Below the pieces are notes generated by a model. The model had not been told where the DNA came from. It did not search any database and saw only the letters and a program-made list of their open reading frames with translations. Shown one piece after another: positions 34,059 to 44,216 of a DNA stretch of 64,000 bases (positions are counted from its first letter, which is position 1; every line of letters begins with the position of its first letter). The stretch lies in assembly GCF_910584445.1 (NCBI RefSeq), contig NZ_CAJUBO010000004.1:1-64000 (forward strand), in the 5' to 3' direction. Source of the stretch: an uncultured Desulfovibrio sp. Lineage in GTDB: Bacteria > Desulfobacterota > Desulfovibrionia > Desulfovibrionales > Desulfovibrionaceae. The position numbers and the translations under genes were made by a program.

Positions 34059-35335
34059 GCGGGCATCGGGCATTCCTTGAGCTTCTGCACCGCGAAGTGG
34101 TGCCCGCGCTCGGATGCACCGAGCCGATCGCCGTGGCGCTGACGGCGGCGCGCGCCGCCGAAGCGCTCGGCGCCGATCCGGAACGGCTGGACGTGGCCGT
34201 GAGCGCCAATCTGCTCAAAAACGGCATGGGCGTCATGGTGCCGGGCACCGGCGAAATGGGGCTTGGCATCGCCGCTGCCGCCGGCGCCCTGGGGGGCAAG
34301 AGCGCCCTTGGCCTGGAATGCCTGCGCGATCTTTCGCCAGAGCAGGTGGCCCGGGCCAAGGCCCTGCTTGCGGAGGACAGGGTCAACCTGCATCTGCCGG
34401 AGAATGAGCTGCTGCTCTACTGCAAGGTGGTCGCCCATGGCGGCGGCCACAGCGGCGCGGCGGAACTGCGGGATTCCCACGCCAATATCACCGCCGTGTG
34501 GCGGGACGATGTCCTTGTCTTCACCGGCGACGGAACGGCTGCGGCGGAAGAGGAGTCCGCTTCCGGCCAGTGGCCCCTGAGCCTGGCGGCCATCCATGCG
34601 TTCGCCACCACGACGCCGCTGCCCGAGATAGCCTTCATCCTCGAGGCCGCGCGCATGAACCGCACGGTGGCCGAGGAAGGGCTTACCCGGCAGTATGGCC
34701 TGGCGGTCGGCAAAAACATGGATGCCCAGGTGCGCCGCCATATCCTCGCCGACGACATGCCCACCTTTGCCGTCAAGCTCACGGCGGCCGCGGCGGACGC
34801 GCGCATGGCGGGCGTCATGATGCCGGTCATGAGCAATTCCGGCAGCGGCAATCAGGGCATCACCTGCACGATGCCTGTGGTGGCCTGCGCCATCCGCCTG
34901 GAAAAGAGCGACGAGGAGCTGGCGCGCGCCCTGATCATGAGCCACCTGACGGCCATCCACATCAAGCATCACCTGGGGCGGCTTTCGGCCCATTGCGGCG
35001 CCATGGTGGCCGGCACGGCGGCCGGGTGCGGCATCACCCTCCTGCTGGGGGGCGGCCTGCGCGAGATGGAAATGACCGTGCGCAATATGGTGGGCAATGT
35101 GGCGGGCATGATCTGCGACGGGGCCAAGAGTTCCTGCGCGCTCAAGGTGGCTTCGGCCGTGGGCGCGGGCATCCAGGCGGCCATGCTCGCTCTGGAAGGA
35201 TCCGCCGTTCCCGGGAATGAAGGCATCGTTTCGGAAGATATCGAAGCCTGCATCGCCAATCTCGGACGGCTCGGCTCGACGGGCATGCGCGAGACGGACA
35301 AGGTCATCCTCGACATCATGCTGCACAAGCAATGA
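34055..35335 (+). CDS. UPF0597 (YhaM/CyuA-like) L-cysteine desulfidase/serine dehydratase alpha-type protein
   Basis: A 426-residue member of UPF0597, the family of E. coli CyuA (YhaM), which resembles the alpha chain of iron-sulfur L-serine dehydratases. Cysteines that could hold a [4Fe-4S] cluster are conserved: ALGCTEPIAVAL near the N terminus, ITCTMPVVACA, and CDGAKSSCALK near residue 352. The stretch MSNSGSGNQGITCTMP is a strong family signature. CyuA converts cysteine to pyruvate, ammonia and sulfide. Translationally coupled to a symporter, it would form an uptake-plus-breakdown unit and, in a sulfide-producing organism, an extra sulfide source. The substrate here is inferred. Confidence 0.87.
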   Translation: MSGHRAFLELLHREVVPALGCTEPIAVALTAARAAEALGADPERLDVAVSANLLKNGMGVMVPGTGEMGLGIAAAAGALGGKSALGLECLRDLSPEQVARAKALLAEDRVNLHLPENELLLYCKVVAHGGGHSGAAELRDSHANITAVWRDDVLVFTGDGTAAAEEESASGQWPLSLAAIHAFATTTPLPEIAFILEAARMNRTVAEEGLTRQYGLAVGKNMDAQVRRHILADDMPTFAVKLTAAAADARMAGVMMPVMSNSGSGNQGITCTMPVVACAIRLEKSDEELARALIMSHLTAIHIKHHLGRLSAHCGAMVAGTAAGCGITLLLGGGLREMEMTVRNMVGNVAGMICDGAKSSCALKVASAVGAGIQAAMLALEGSAVPGNEGIVSEDIEACIANLGRLGSTGMRETDKVILDIMLHKQ

Positions 35336-35391
35336 CATCACAGGCTGTTTCCGGCAGGCAGCGCGCCTGACAAAAAGGGAAAAAGCAGTAC

Positions 35392-35438
35392 CGGGGCATT
35401 TCCTCGTGCGATGACAGATCGCGGAAGGAAATGCCCCG
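35392..35438 (+). terminator. Terminator after the symporter-UPF0597 operon
   Basis: A 13-bp stem, CGGGGCATTTCCT with AGGAAATGCCCCG, with a 21-base loop, then ATGTTTTAA. It also faces the convergent gatA stop at 35493. Confidence 0.6.
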
Positions 35439-35492
35439 ATGTTTTAATGCGGCTGGGACGCGCCATCGCTGTCGCCGGTATTCCGGATCGTG

Positions 35493-36962
35493 CTACAGGG
35501 CCGGTGCGCCAATGCCCGGCAGCGCCTGCTCCAGCACCTGCCCCACGCGCAGGAGGGAGGACTCGTCAAAGGCCTTGCCGATGAGCTGGAGGCCGACGGG
35601 CATGTGGCTCTCCCGGCCAAGCCCCACCGGCAGGGACAGGCCCGGCAGGCCCGCAAGGTTGACGGGGATGGTATAGGCATCCATGAGATAGGCCTGAAGC
35701 GGATCGGCCGCATGGCTCCCCAGGGGCCACGCCGTCACCGGGGCAACGGGCGTGCAGATGGCATCGCACGTCTCAAGGGCCGCGTGCCAGGCGTCGCGGA
35801 TGAGGCGGCGCGTTTGCGCGGCCTTTCGGAAATAGGCGTCATAATACCCCGAGGAAAGGACATAGGAGCCGAGCATGATCCGGCGCTTGACCTCCTCGCC
35901 GAAGCCCTGGCTGCGCGAATTGACGTAGAGTTCTTCCAGCGTGCCGGATTCGGGCGCGCGCCGGCCGTAGCGGACGCCGTCATATCTGGCGAGGTTGGAG
36001 CTGGCCTCGGCCATGGCGATGATATAGTAGCTCGCCGAGGCAATGTCCGTGGCGGGCAGGCGCACGTCCACCAGTTCCGCGCCCAGTTCGCGCGCGCGGT
36101 CAAGGGCGGCTTCGCAGGCCGCGCGCACTTCTTCCGCCAGTCCCTCCCCGAAAAAGTCCCGCGGCACGCCCAGGCGCACCCCCGCAAGGCTGTCGCCTGC
36201 GTTGCGCGCGGCCAGGGTGAAGTCTTCCGCCGGACGCGGTTCGGAGGTCGTGTCGCGCGGGTCGTGCCCGGCAATGACCGTCAGCACGCGGGCGCAGTCG
36301 TCCACGGTGCGCGTGAGCGGTCCCACCTGATCCAGCGAAGAGGCAAAGGCGAAAAGCCCGTAGCGCGACACGCGCCCGTAGGTGGGCTTCAGCCCCACGC
36401 AGCCGCAGAACGCGGCGGGCTGGCGGATGGAGCCGCCCGTGTCCGAACCCAGCGACGCGAAGCATTGCCCCGCGGCCACGGACGCGGCGGAGCCGCCCGA
36501 GGAGCCGCCCGGCACCCTGTTCACGTTCCAGGGGTTGCGGGTGGCCCTGAAGGCGGAGTTTTCCGTGGAGGAACCCATGGCGAATTCATCCATGTTGGCC
36601 TTGCCCAGCAGGATGGCGCCGGACTCCTTCAGCCGCCGCACCACGAAGGCATCATAGACGGGCACGAAATTTTCCAGGATGCGCGAGGCCGCCGTGGTGG
36701 GGATGCCCCTGGTGGAGAGCGCGTCCTTGACGGTCACGGGCACGCCCCAGAGCGGCAGCGCCGGGTCCGGTCCCCGGGCGTCCAGTTCCGCCGCGCGGGC
36801 AAGGGCGCCTTCGGCATCCACATGGAGCAGGGCGCCGATGGCGGGTTCGGTGGCTTCGATGCGCGCAAGGCAGGCGCGCGTCACCTCCACGGCGGAAAGC
36901 TGCCGCTGCTGGAGGGAGGAGGCCACTTCACCGAGAGAAAACGAGCAGATGTCACCTGTCAT
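35493..36962 (-). CDS. gatA: Aspartyl/glutamyl-tRNA amidotransferase subunit A
   Basis: A 489-residue amidase-signature protein, the glutaminase subunit of GatCAB that converts Glu-tRNA(Gln) (and Asp-tRNA(Asn)) to the amide form. The Ser-cisSer-Lys triad is in place: lysine in GVPVTVKDALSTRG, serines in GGSSGGSAASVAAG and SDTGGSIRQPAAF. The length is normal. gatC lies 72 bases upstream on the same strand, so the two form an operon; gatB is not in the window. Confidence 0.96.
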   Translation of the reverse strand: MTGDICSFSLGEVASSLQQRQLSAVEVTRACLARIEATEPAIGALLHVDAEGALARAAELDARGPDPALPLWGVPVTVKDALSTRGIPTTAASRILENFVPVYDAFVVRRLKESGAILLGKANMDEFAMGSSTENSAFRATRNPWNVNRVPGGSSGGSAASVAAGQCFASLGSDTGGSIRQPAAFCGCVGLKPTYGRVSRYGLFAFASSLDQVGPLTRTVDDCARVLTVIAGHDPRDTTSEPRPAEDFTLAARNAGDSLAGVRLGVPRDFFGEGLAEEVRAACEAALDRARELGAELVDVRLPATDIASASYYIIAMAEASSNLARYDGVRYGRRAPESGTLEELYVNSRSQGFGEEVKRRIMLGSYVLSSGYYDAYFRKAAQTRRLIRDAWHAALETCDAICTPVAPVTAWPLGSHAADPLQAYLMDAYTIPVNLAGLPGLSLPVGLGRESHMPVGLQLIGKAFDESSLLRVGQVLEQALPGIGAPAL

Positions 36963-37034
36963 GGCAATGATCCCGAGGCATGATCGTGGGGGCAGGGCCT
37001 GAAACCGGCAGCGCCCGGAAAAAGCGGCGCATCC

Positions 37035-37340
37035 TCAGACGATGCGGGGCACCACAAAGTATTCGCCGTCGGTCTCCGGCGCATTGGCAAGGATCTCCGC
37101 GCGTTCCCTGCGCTGGAGGGACTCATCGGGGCGGGTGGCCGCGGCATGTTCCAGGGGACTGTAGAGCGGTTCCACGCCTTCCGTGTCCACACGGGAGAGC
37201 CGGTCCATGTGGCCGAGGATCTCTCCGAACTGGCGCGCGAAGAGCCGTTCTTCCTCTTCCGTCACGGCAAGGCGGGAAAGGGCGGCCATATGGCGCACTT
37301 CTTCCCGGCTGACGCGTTGCTGATGCCGTTCTTCTGTCAT
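37035..37340 (-). CDS. gatC: Aspartyl/glutamyl-tRNA amidotransferase subunit C
   Basis: A 101-residue GatC, the small belt-like subunit that holds GatA to GatB. The N-terminal VSREEVRHMAALSRLAVTEE, the middle FGEILGHMDRLSRVD and the final YFVVPRIV are the conserved segments. It is followed by gatA. The pair is preceded by only 35 bases after the LpoA-like gene stop, so it could be read from that gene's promoter. Confidence 0.95.
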   Translation of the reverse strand: MTEERHQQRVSREEVRHMAALSRLAVTEEEERLFARQFGEILGHMDRLSRVDTEGVEPLYSPLEHAAATRPDESLQRRERAEILANAPETDGEYFVVPRIV

Positions 37341-37375
37341 GGTATCCTCACTGTCTCCCGACGGGGCGGACCGTA

Positions 37376-38812
37376 TCAGCGGCTCCCCGGCAGACGAAGC
37401 TTGTAGGAGGGGCGCGGTGTGGTATCATAGGCCGGTGCCCCTGAAGCGCCTGCGGGCGGCGTGCCGGTGGTCTGCCCGGGATTTGTGGCCGGCGCTCCCG
37501 GCGCTCCCGGTGCGCCCGGCGCTCCCGGCACGAGCGGATTGCCCTGGGCGTCCACACTGGGCAGCCCCTGCATACGCAGGGCCGCGCGCTCCAGCACGGC
37601 GGCGCGTGTTTCGCGGAATTGCGTCGCGTCGAGCGGCTTCATGCCTCCCGGCGAGACCTGGAAGAGGTGGAGCTTTTGATGGGCGACGCCCGCATTGTCA
37701 TAGGCCAGGGGCGCCATGGCGCGCGCCGCCGAGGCCGCGCGCCGCGCCCTTGCCGTGATCTCCGGCGTGGTCAGGCGCGAGTTCAGGGCCAGCGCCGCGG
37801 CGAAATTGACGAAATCGTAGCCAAGGGCCGTCCAGAAATCGTTGCCCTGCGCCCTGAGCGCCGCCGGGGCGCGCTGGGCGTTCCACGCGCCCGGAAAAAC
37901 GGCCAGGGCGAAATTCTCCGCGCGGGGAACCTGCCTGCCGGAAAGGCTCTGCTCCCAGAGCGTGGTGCCGAGCAGGACGAGGCGGTCTTCGCCGTTGTAG
38001 AGCAGGCTCTGAGTGATCATGTCGATGTTTTTCCAGGAATCGGGCAGGAAGAGCGCCTCGAACTCCGTCTGCGGCACGGGTGTGCTGCTGCCTTCGGCGG
38101 TGACGGGGTTGATGAGCGGCGCGGCGGCATCGCTCCAGGAAGTGGGGTCCGCCGCGTTGTAGGTGGCCTGGCGCAGGGGGATGTTGCGCTTGCCGAGGGT
38201 CTGCGCCAAAAGGCCGGTCATGCGCGCGGCATAGGTATCCGCCGGATGAAAGGCTCCGTAGGAACGGATGCCCAGTTCGCCCGTGGCAAAGCCCACCAGA
38301 GCGTCGATCTGGTCCTGCGGACTCGGGAAAAAGCGCCAGGCCCTGGCGCCTTCATCGCCGGACTTGAGCGTGGGCATGAAGGAGAAAAAGGCGCGCTGCT
38401 CCAGGGCGCCGGATTTCTGCGCCTGCCCGTAGGTCACGTCACGCAGGGGACCGCCCACCACGGCGCACGCTGGGGGCAGCGCGGCCAGAGTCTCCAGCCA
38501 GTTGGCGGCCGCGGTATTGACGGTCTCCAGACGCAGCTTGCCGCCGGCGGCCGCCAGTTCCTGTTGCGCGGCAGCAGCGCCACGTTTGATCTTGGCGGCA
38601 ATGGGCGCATATGGGCCGGAAGCGGGCAGGGCCAGCACCACGCATGTCTGCTGCGGCGCTTCGGGCGCTGTGGGCGTGGCATCGCGTTTGCCGAACGGAA
38701 ACTGGCATCCGCAAAGGCCGAGAGCGAGCGCGAGGAGGAGCGTTCCGGCGAGCGCGCCCCTGCGGAGCGGCCGGAACCACGGAACAAGGGAAGTCATGGC
38801 GCTGGCGGGCAT
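37376..38812 (-). CDS. LpoA-like lipoprotein, periplasmic-binding-protein fold, with collagen-like tail
   Basis: A 478-residue lipoprotein with a signal sequence ending in LCGC (lipidated Cys36). The mature part, from about residue 55 (TCVVLALPASGPYAPIAAKI), resembles the type I periplasmic-binding fold of penicillin-binding-protein activators such as LpoA; TEFEALFLPDSWKNIDMI and ENFALAVFPGAWNAQ agree with this. The C-terminal 50 residues contain GAPGAPGAPGAPA followed by Gly/Pro/Thr-rich sequence, a collagen-like tract. The ATG at 38812 follows AAGGA. A role in activating peptidoglycan synthases is inferred from the fold; no partner is adjacent. Confidence 0.75.
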   Translation of the reverse strand: MPASAMTSLVPWFRPLRRGALAGTLLLALALGLCGCQFPFGKRDATPTAPEAPQQTCVVLALPASGPYAPIAAKIKRGAAAAQQELAAAGGKLRLETVNTAAANWLETLAALPPACAVVGGPLRDVTYGQAQKSGALEQRAFFSFMPTLKSGDEGARAWRFFPSPQDQIDALVGFATGELGIRSYGAFHPADTYAARMTGLLAQTLGKRNIPLRQATYNAADPTSWSDAAAPLINPVTAEGSSTPVPQTEFEALFLPDSWKNIDMITQSLLYNGEDRLVLLGTTLWEQSLSGRQVPRAENFALAVFPGAWNAQRAPAALRAQGNDFWTALGYDFVNFAAALALNSRLTTPEITARARRAASAARAMAPLAYDNAGVAHQKLHLFQVSPGGMKPLDATQFRETRAAVLERAALRMQGLPSVDAQGNPLVPGAPGAPGAPGAPATNPGQTTGTPPAGASGAPAYDTTPRPSYKLRLPGSR

Positions 38813-38855
38813 GGCGATTCCTTATGCACAAAAAATGAAAGAGGCATGAACAGAA

Positions 38856-38884
38856 ATTCTAGTACAGCCGGGGCGCGGTGGCAA
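38856..38884 (-). promoter_or_regulatory. Sigma-70 promoter of the LpoA-like gene
   Basis: On the minus strand TTGCCA and TAGAAT are separated by exactly 17 bases, about 40 bases before the start codon. The remaining gap to 39058 holds a palindrome around 38942 (ATGCCGCCAT with ATGGCGGCAT) but no gene. Confidence 0.55.
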
Positions 38885-39058
38885 GCCGCCGAAAGCCGCC
38901 ATGCCGGAGGCGTTCCGTGGGACAGGGGACGACGGCCGTGGCATGCCGCCATTCCATGGCGGCATGGGGAGCCTCCGGCGCGCCTTTTCCCCAAGAGTTT
39001 TTTGTCTCTCCGGGCATGGAGCCGATCATCCACGGCATAAACGGCTCCATAAACAAAA

Positions 39059-39084
39059 GCGGGCAGCCCCGAGGGGCTGCCCGC
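39059..39084 (-). terminator. Intrinsic terminator of dnaK
   Basis: A 12-bp GC-rich stem, GCGGGCAGCCCC with GGGGCTGCCCGC, followed on the minus strand by TTTTGTTT, 20 bases after the dnaK stop. Confidence 0.85.
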
Positions 39085-39105
39085 GCATGGTCGGAAAGCG
39101 TGGCG

Positions 39106-41025
<1,920 letters not shown>

Positions 41026-41309
41026 ATGTTTTGTTCCTCCTCAGGAAAATCTTCAGGAAAACTTTGGTGCGCGAAACTTGCGCCGGGACGCCGGAAGTGG
41101 AGACCGGCGCGCGCCTTCCACGCAGGAAGAAGATAAGTCCTTTCGCGCCGGCGTCCAGAGGCGGCGGAAAAATTTTTTGTCCGCATGGCCCGCGCCCGGT
41201 CCCGGGCCGGTTTCTTCCGTGCGCGCTGTCCGTGCGGTCACGGGGCTGCCCGGCCGGGATGCGCGCGTGCGGCGCAAACGCGCGGGGCGGGAGATGGCCG
41301 GCGGATTCC
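41026..41309. other. Long leader region of dnaK, no gene seen
   Basis: The gap between dnaK and the divergent cytochrome gene is 389 bases. This part should hold the dnaK promoter. No CIRCE inverted repeat (TTAGCACTC with GAGTGCTAA) was found; only one half-like GAGTGCTA at about 41327 exists. No coding region is convincing. Confidence 0.4.
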
Positions 41310-41338
41310 TTGACGCCCCATCCTGCGAGTGCTAGTGA
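41310..41338 (+). promoter_or_regulatory. Possible sigma-70 promoter of the split-Soret cytochrome gene
   Basis: TTGACG and TAGTGA are separated by 17 bases, giving a leader of about 70 bases. Confidence 0.45.
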
Positions 41339-41414
41339 TATTTTGCACATTCCCGTTGGTGGAGTTCCGGTTCGCGACGTTCTGTCGCGGGATTTTCAGC
41401 GCCAGGAGGGCATT

Positions 41415-42254
41415 ATGGTGGAGTGTAACAGGCGGCATCTGCTCTGCGGTCTCGGTGGTCTTGCCGTGGGCGGTCTCGCGGCCGGCATGGCGGCTCCCGG
41501 TCTCGCCGCGGAGGCGCAGGCCCCCGCGGGCAAACGCTTTGCCCAGGTGAACGGCGAATTCGGCTGGAAGCCGCACAAGCTCGACCCCGCCGAGTGCGAG
41601 ATCGCGGCCTATGAAGGCTACTGGTACAAGGGCTATGCCTGCGGATACGGCACCTTCTACAGCATCATCGGCGTCATGGGCGAAAAATACGGGGCGCCCT
41701 ACAACCAGTTCCCGTTCACCATGCTCGAGGCCAACAAGGGCGGCATTTCGGACTGGGGCACCATCTGCGGCGCGCTCTACGGCGCGGCGGCCGCCTTCGC
41801 GCTCTTCTGGGGCCGCAAGGAGCGCACGCCCATGGTCAACGAGCTTTTCCGCTGGTATGAGACCACGGCGCTGCCCATCTACAATCCCGGCGACAAGGCC
41901 CAGGGCGTCAAGGGCGCCATCCCGAGCAATGTTTCGGACTCCGTGCTTTGCCACCTTTCGGTCTCCAAGTGGTGTTTCCAGAACAAGATCGAGGCCACGA
42001 GCAAGGCGCGCAGCGAGCGCTGCGGCCGCATCACGGCTGACGTGTCCCGCAAGGCCGTGGAGATCCTCAACGCCAAGATCGACCAGGGCAAGGACTTCAA
42101 GGGCACCATCCCCATGCAGAAGTCCGTGGAATATTGTGGCGAATGCCATATGACCAAGGGCAACGAGGCCAACTGGGCCAAGGGCGTCATGGACTGCACC
42201 CCCTGCCACAGCGGCGGCAAGGCGGTCTCCGACAAGTTCAAGGATCATCCGTAG
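41415..42254 (+). CDS. Split-Soret diheme cytochrome c
   Basis: A 279-residue exported cytochrome. The N terminus has a Tat-like signal (NRRHLLCGLGGLAVGG, then PGLAAEA). Two CXXCH heme-binding motifs lie near the C terminus, CGECH at about 241-245 and CTPCH at about 261-265, and further cysteines (GYACGYG, TICGALYGAAAAF, SVLCHLS, KWCF) recall the C_GCAxxG_C_C family. This arrangement matches the split-Soret cytochrome c of Desulfovibrio, a dimer with stacked hemes and an extra Fe-S site, found in the periplasm. AGGAGGG precedes the ATG. It is a single gene with its own terminator. Its electron partners are not known. Confidence 0.85.
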   Translation: MVECNRRHLLCGLGGLAVGGLAAGMAAPGLAAEAQAPAGKRFAQVNGEFGWKPHKLDPAECEIAAYEGYWYKGYACGYGTFYSIIGVMGEKYGAPYNQFPFTMLEANKGGISDWGTICGALYGAAAAFALFWGRKERTPMVNELFRWYETTALPIYNPGDKAQGVKGAIPSNVSDSVLCHLSVSKWCFQNKIEATSKARSERCGRITADVSRKAVEILNAKIDQGKDFKGTIPMQKSVEYCGECHMTKGNEANWAKGVMDCTPCHSGGKAVSDKFKDHP

Positions 42255-42289
42255 CCGGTGGCCCGCACAGCGGGCCTGTGCTGAAAAGG

Positions 42290-42317
42290 AAAACGCCGGA
42301 ACGTGTTCCGGCGTTTT
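42290..42317 (+). terminator. Terminator of the split-Soret cytochrome gene
   Basis: A 13-bp stem AAAACGCCGGAAC with GTTCCGGCGTTTT, two-base loop, flanked by A and T tracts, 35 bases after the stop codon. It can work in both directions. Confidence 0.75.
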
Positions 42318-42323
42318 CTGGTA

Positions 42324-42371
42324 CATGAACGAAACGCGGCGGCCCGTGCGGACCGCCGCGTTTCGTTCATG
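42324..42371 (-). terminator. Very long perfect hairpin, likely terminator of the chemoreceptor gene
   Basis: A 19-bp perfect stem, CATGAACGAAACGCGGCGG with its complement, encloses a ten-base loop, 22 bases beyond the chemoreceptor stop. No T run follows, so the stem itself or the adjacent hairpin at 42290 must end transcription. It may also protect the 3' end of the mRNA. Confidence 0.5.
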
Positions 42372-42392
42372 CGGGCGCCTGTCGCGGACTGG

Positions 42393-43967
42393 CTAGGCCG
42401 CGTCCTCCTCCTCGCCCTGCTTGCGGATCCGTTCGAGGATGTCGGTGAGCACATGGGATTCCTGGACCATCTCGGCCATCTGTTCCACGGCTTCGCCCAT
42501 GACGCGGGAGATCTCGGCGCTCAGGTGGTTCACCTCGGTGATGCTGCGGTTGATCTCCTCGGAGGCGGCGGACTGTTCCGTGGCGGCGGCGGCAATGGCC
42601 GAGACGCGGAGGCTGGAGTCTTCGGCAAGGCTGGAGATCTGCTCCAGGGCATTGCCGGATTCCTCACCGATACGGCTGGTATTTTCAATGGCCTCCACGG
42701 CGGTGTCCAGATTGGAGGAACTCTTGTCGGTGCCCTGCTGGATGGCCTCGATGGCGGATTCCACATCGCGGGTGGCGCTCATGGTCTTTTCCGCGAGCTT
42801 GCGTACTTCATCGGCCACCACGGCGAAGCCGCGGCCCGCCTCGCCGGCGCGGGCGGCCTCGATGGCGGCGTTGAGCGCGAGCAGGTTGGTCTGGTCGGCG
42901 ATGTCGCGGATGAGGGTAAGGACCGTGCCGATGTCATTGGCCTGCTTGTCAAGGCCTTCCATGTCGGTCTTGAGGTTGACGGAAAGGGTCCGCAGGGTGC
43001 GCAGGCTTTCCACGGTGCGGAGGACGAGGGCATTGCCTTCGTGAGCCTGCGTCTGCACGGAGGTGGCCGCATCGGCGGCGCCTTCGGCGTTGCTTGCCAC
43101 CTCAAGCACGGTGGAGTTCATCTCGTTCATGGCCGTGGCGGATTCGGAGAGGCGCGCCGCGGCCTCCTGCGCCTGGTTGCGGACTTCCGTCAGGGCGGTG
43201 TTGAGGCTTTCCGCGCCCTTGTCGATGCCGTTGACCACGTTTTCGAGCTGCGAGACCATGGTGGCGCGGGCTTCCGCCGCGGCGAGCTTGCTCTTCTTTT
43301 CCAGGGCGATGCGTTCGGTGATGTCCTCACCCACTTCCACATGGCCGATGACCTTCCCGGACGCGTCATGCAGGAATTCGAGGATGATCTGCATGGTCTT
43401 GCCGTTGGGCATGTGGTTGATGACGCGCTTGTTGCCCAGGCGCAACTGTTCGATGCCGCAGTTGGGGGTATTGCAGATATTGCCGCCCTTGGCCGAACAG
43501 TGGACGCCAAGCACCTCGCTCATGGAGGACTTGTTCATGGACTTGAGCGACGCCGTGTTGCAGAACGTCCAGTTCATGTTCTCGTCCGTGACGGCGATGG
43601 CCCAGGGCAGGGCGTTGAGGATGTCCTCGTACCAGTGGGTGCGCGTCTGCGAGCGTTTCACCATGCCCTGCACTCCTCTGGCGAGCGGGGCCATGGCGCC
43701 GCAGGCGGCCGGGTCCAGCCCGGGCAGCGGCTTGCCTTCCGCCGCGGCTTTGGCATACTCCGCGATCCTGGGGAGTTCGCCCACGCTTTTGGAGATGAAA
43801 ACGGCGCCGATGACGGCCAGGACCGCCGCCACGGCGATGCCGGGCAACGCCGCGCTCCAGGCGGCTCCGCCGGAGGACATGCTGATGCTGACGATGCAGG
43901 CCACGCAGGCGAGCACCAGGAAGCAGATGAAGATAAGCACCAGTTTGGAGCTGATAGAGTTGCTCAT
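42393..43967 (-). CDS. Methyl-accepting chemotaxis protein with cysteine-bearing PAS domain
   Basis: A 524-residue chemoreceptor. Two membrane segments (about 8-30 and 37-59) with almost no periplasmic loop are followed by a PAS domain (about 105-225) and the cytoplasmic signalling helices. The hairpin tip reads LIRDIADQTNLLALNAAIEAARAG, the site that docks CheA and CheW. The PAS core contains CSAKGGNICNTPNCG, a cysteine cluster that may bind a cofactor or sense redox state, as in related receptors of sulfate reducers. Input is therefore probably intracellular. It is transcribed alone from the minus strand. Confidence 0.9.
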   Translation of the reverse strand: MSNSISSKLVLIFICFLVLACVACIVSISMSSGGAAWSAALPGIAVAAVLAVIGAVFISKSVGELPRIAEYAKAAAEGKPLPGLDPAACGAMAPLARGVQGMVKRSQTRTHWYEDILNALPWAIAVTDENMNWTFCNTASLKSMNKSSMSEVLGVHCSAKGGNICNTPNCGIEQLRLGNKRVINHMPNGKTMQIILEFLHDASGKVIGHVEVGEDITERIALEKKSKLAAAEARATMVSQLENVVNGIDKGAESLNTALTEVRNQAQEAAARLSESATAMNEMNSTVLEVASNAEGAADAATSVQTQAHEGNALVLRTVESLRTLRTLSVNLKTDMEGLDKQANDIGTVLTLIRDIADQTNLLALNAAIEAARAGEAGRGFAVVADEVRKLAEKTMSATRDVESAIEAIQQGTDKSSSNLDTAVEAIENTSRIGEESGNALEQISSLAEDSSLRVSAIAAAATEQSAASEEINRSITEVNHLSAEISRVMGEAVEQMAEMVQESHVLTDILERIRKQGEEEDAA

Positions 43968-44216
43968 GGCTGTTTCCTTTCCAGAATGCTGACTGAGCTG
44001 AACTGCCGCCCGGCATACTGTGCCGCTGGCCGCTGAGGCCCCGGCCCAAGATGGACCGGCGCCCTTGCCAAGGGTTGTCTCCGTCCCGAAGAGCGGACAC
44101 CGCCCGAAAGCAGCGGGCGGCGGCGCGTGGCGGAATCTGAAGTTCTGTTCGGCTGCTGCCGGGGAAACTTTATATGGACCCCGCGTTTTTGCAAGAAAAA
44201 AGGGGGACGGCGCCGG

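Noticed and set aside
31650..34073. An 807-codon minus-strand open frame opposite the M23 and symporter genes
   Set aside because: His/Arg/Gly/Asp-rich antisense translation without motifs; the plus-strand genes are well supported.
41310..41350. A CIRCE heat-shock element near dnaK
   Set aside because: Only one half-like GAGTGCTA is present; the complementary half at nine-base spacing is missing.
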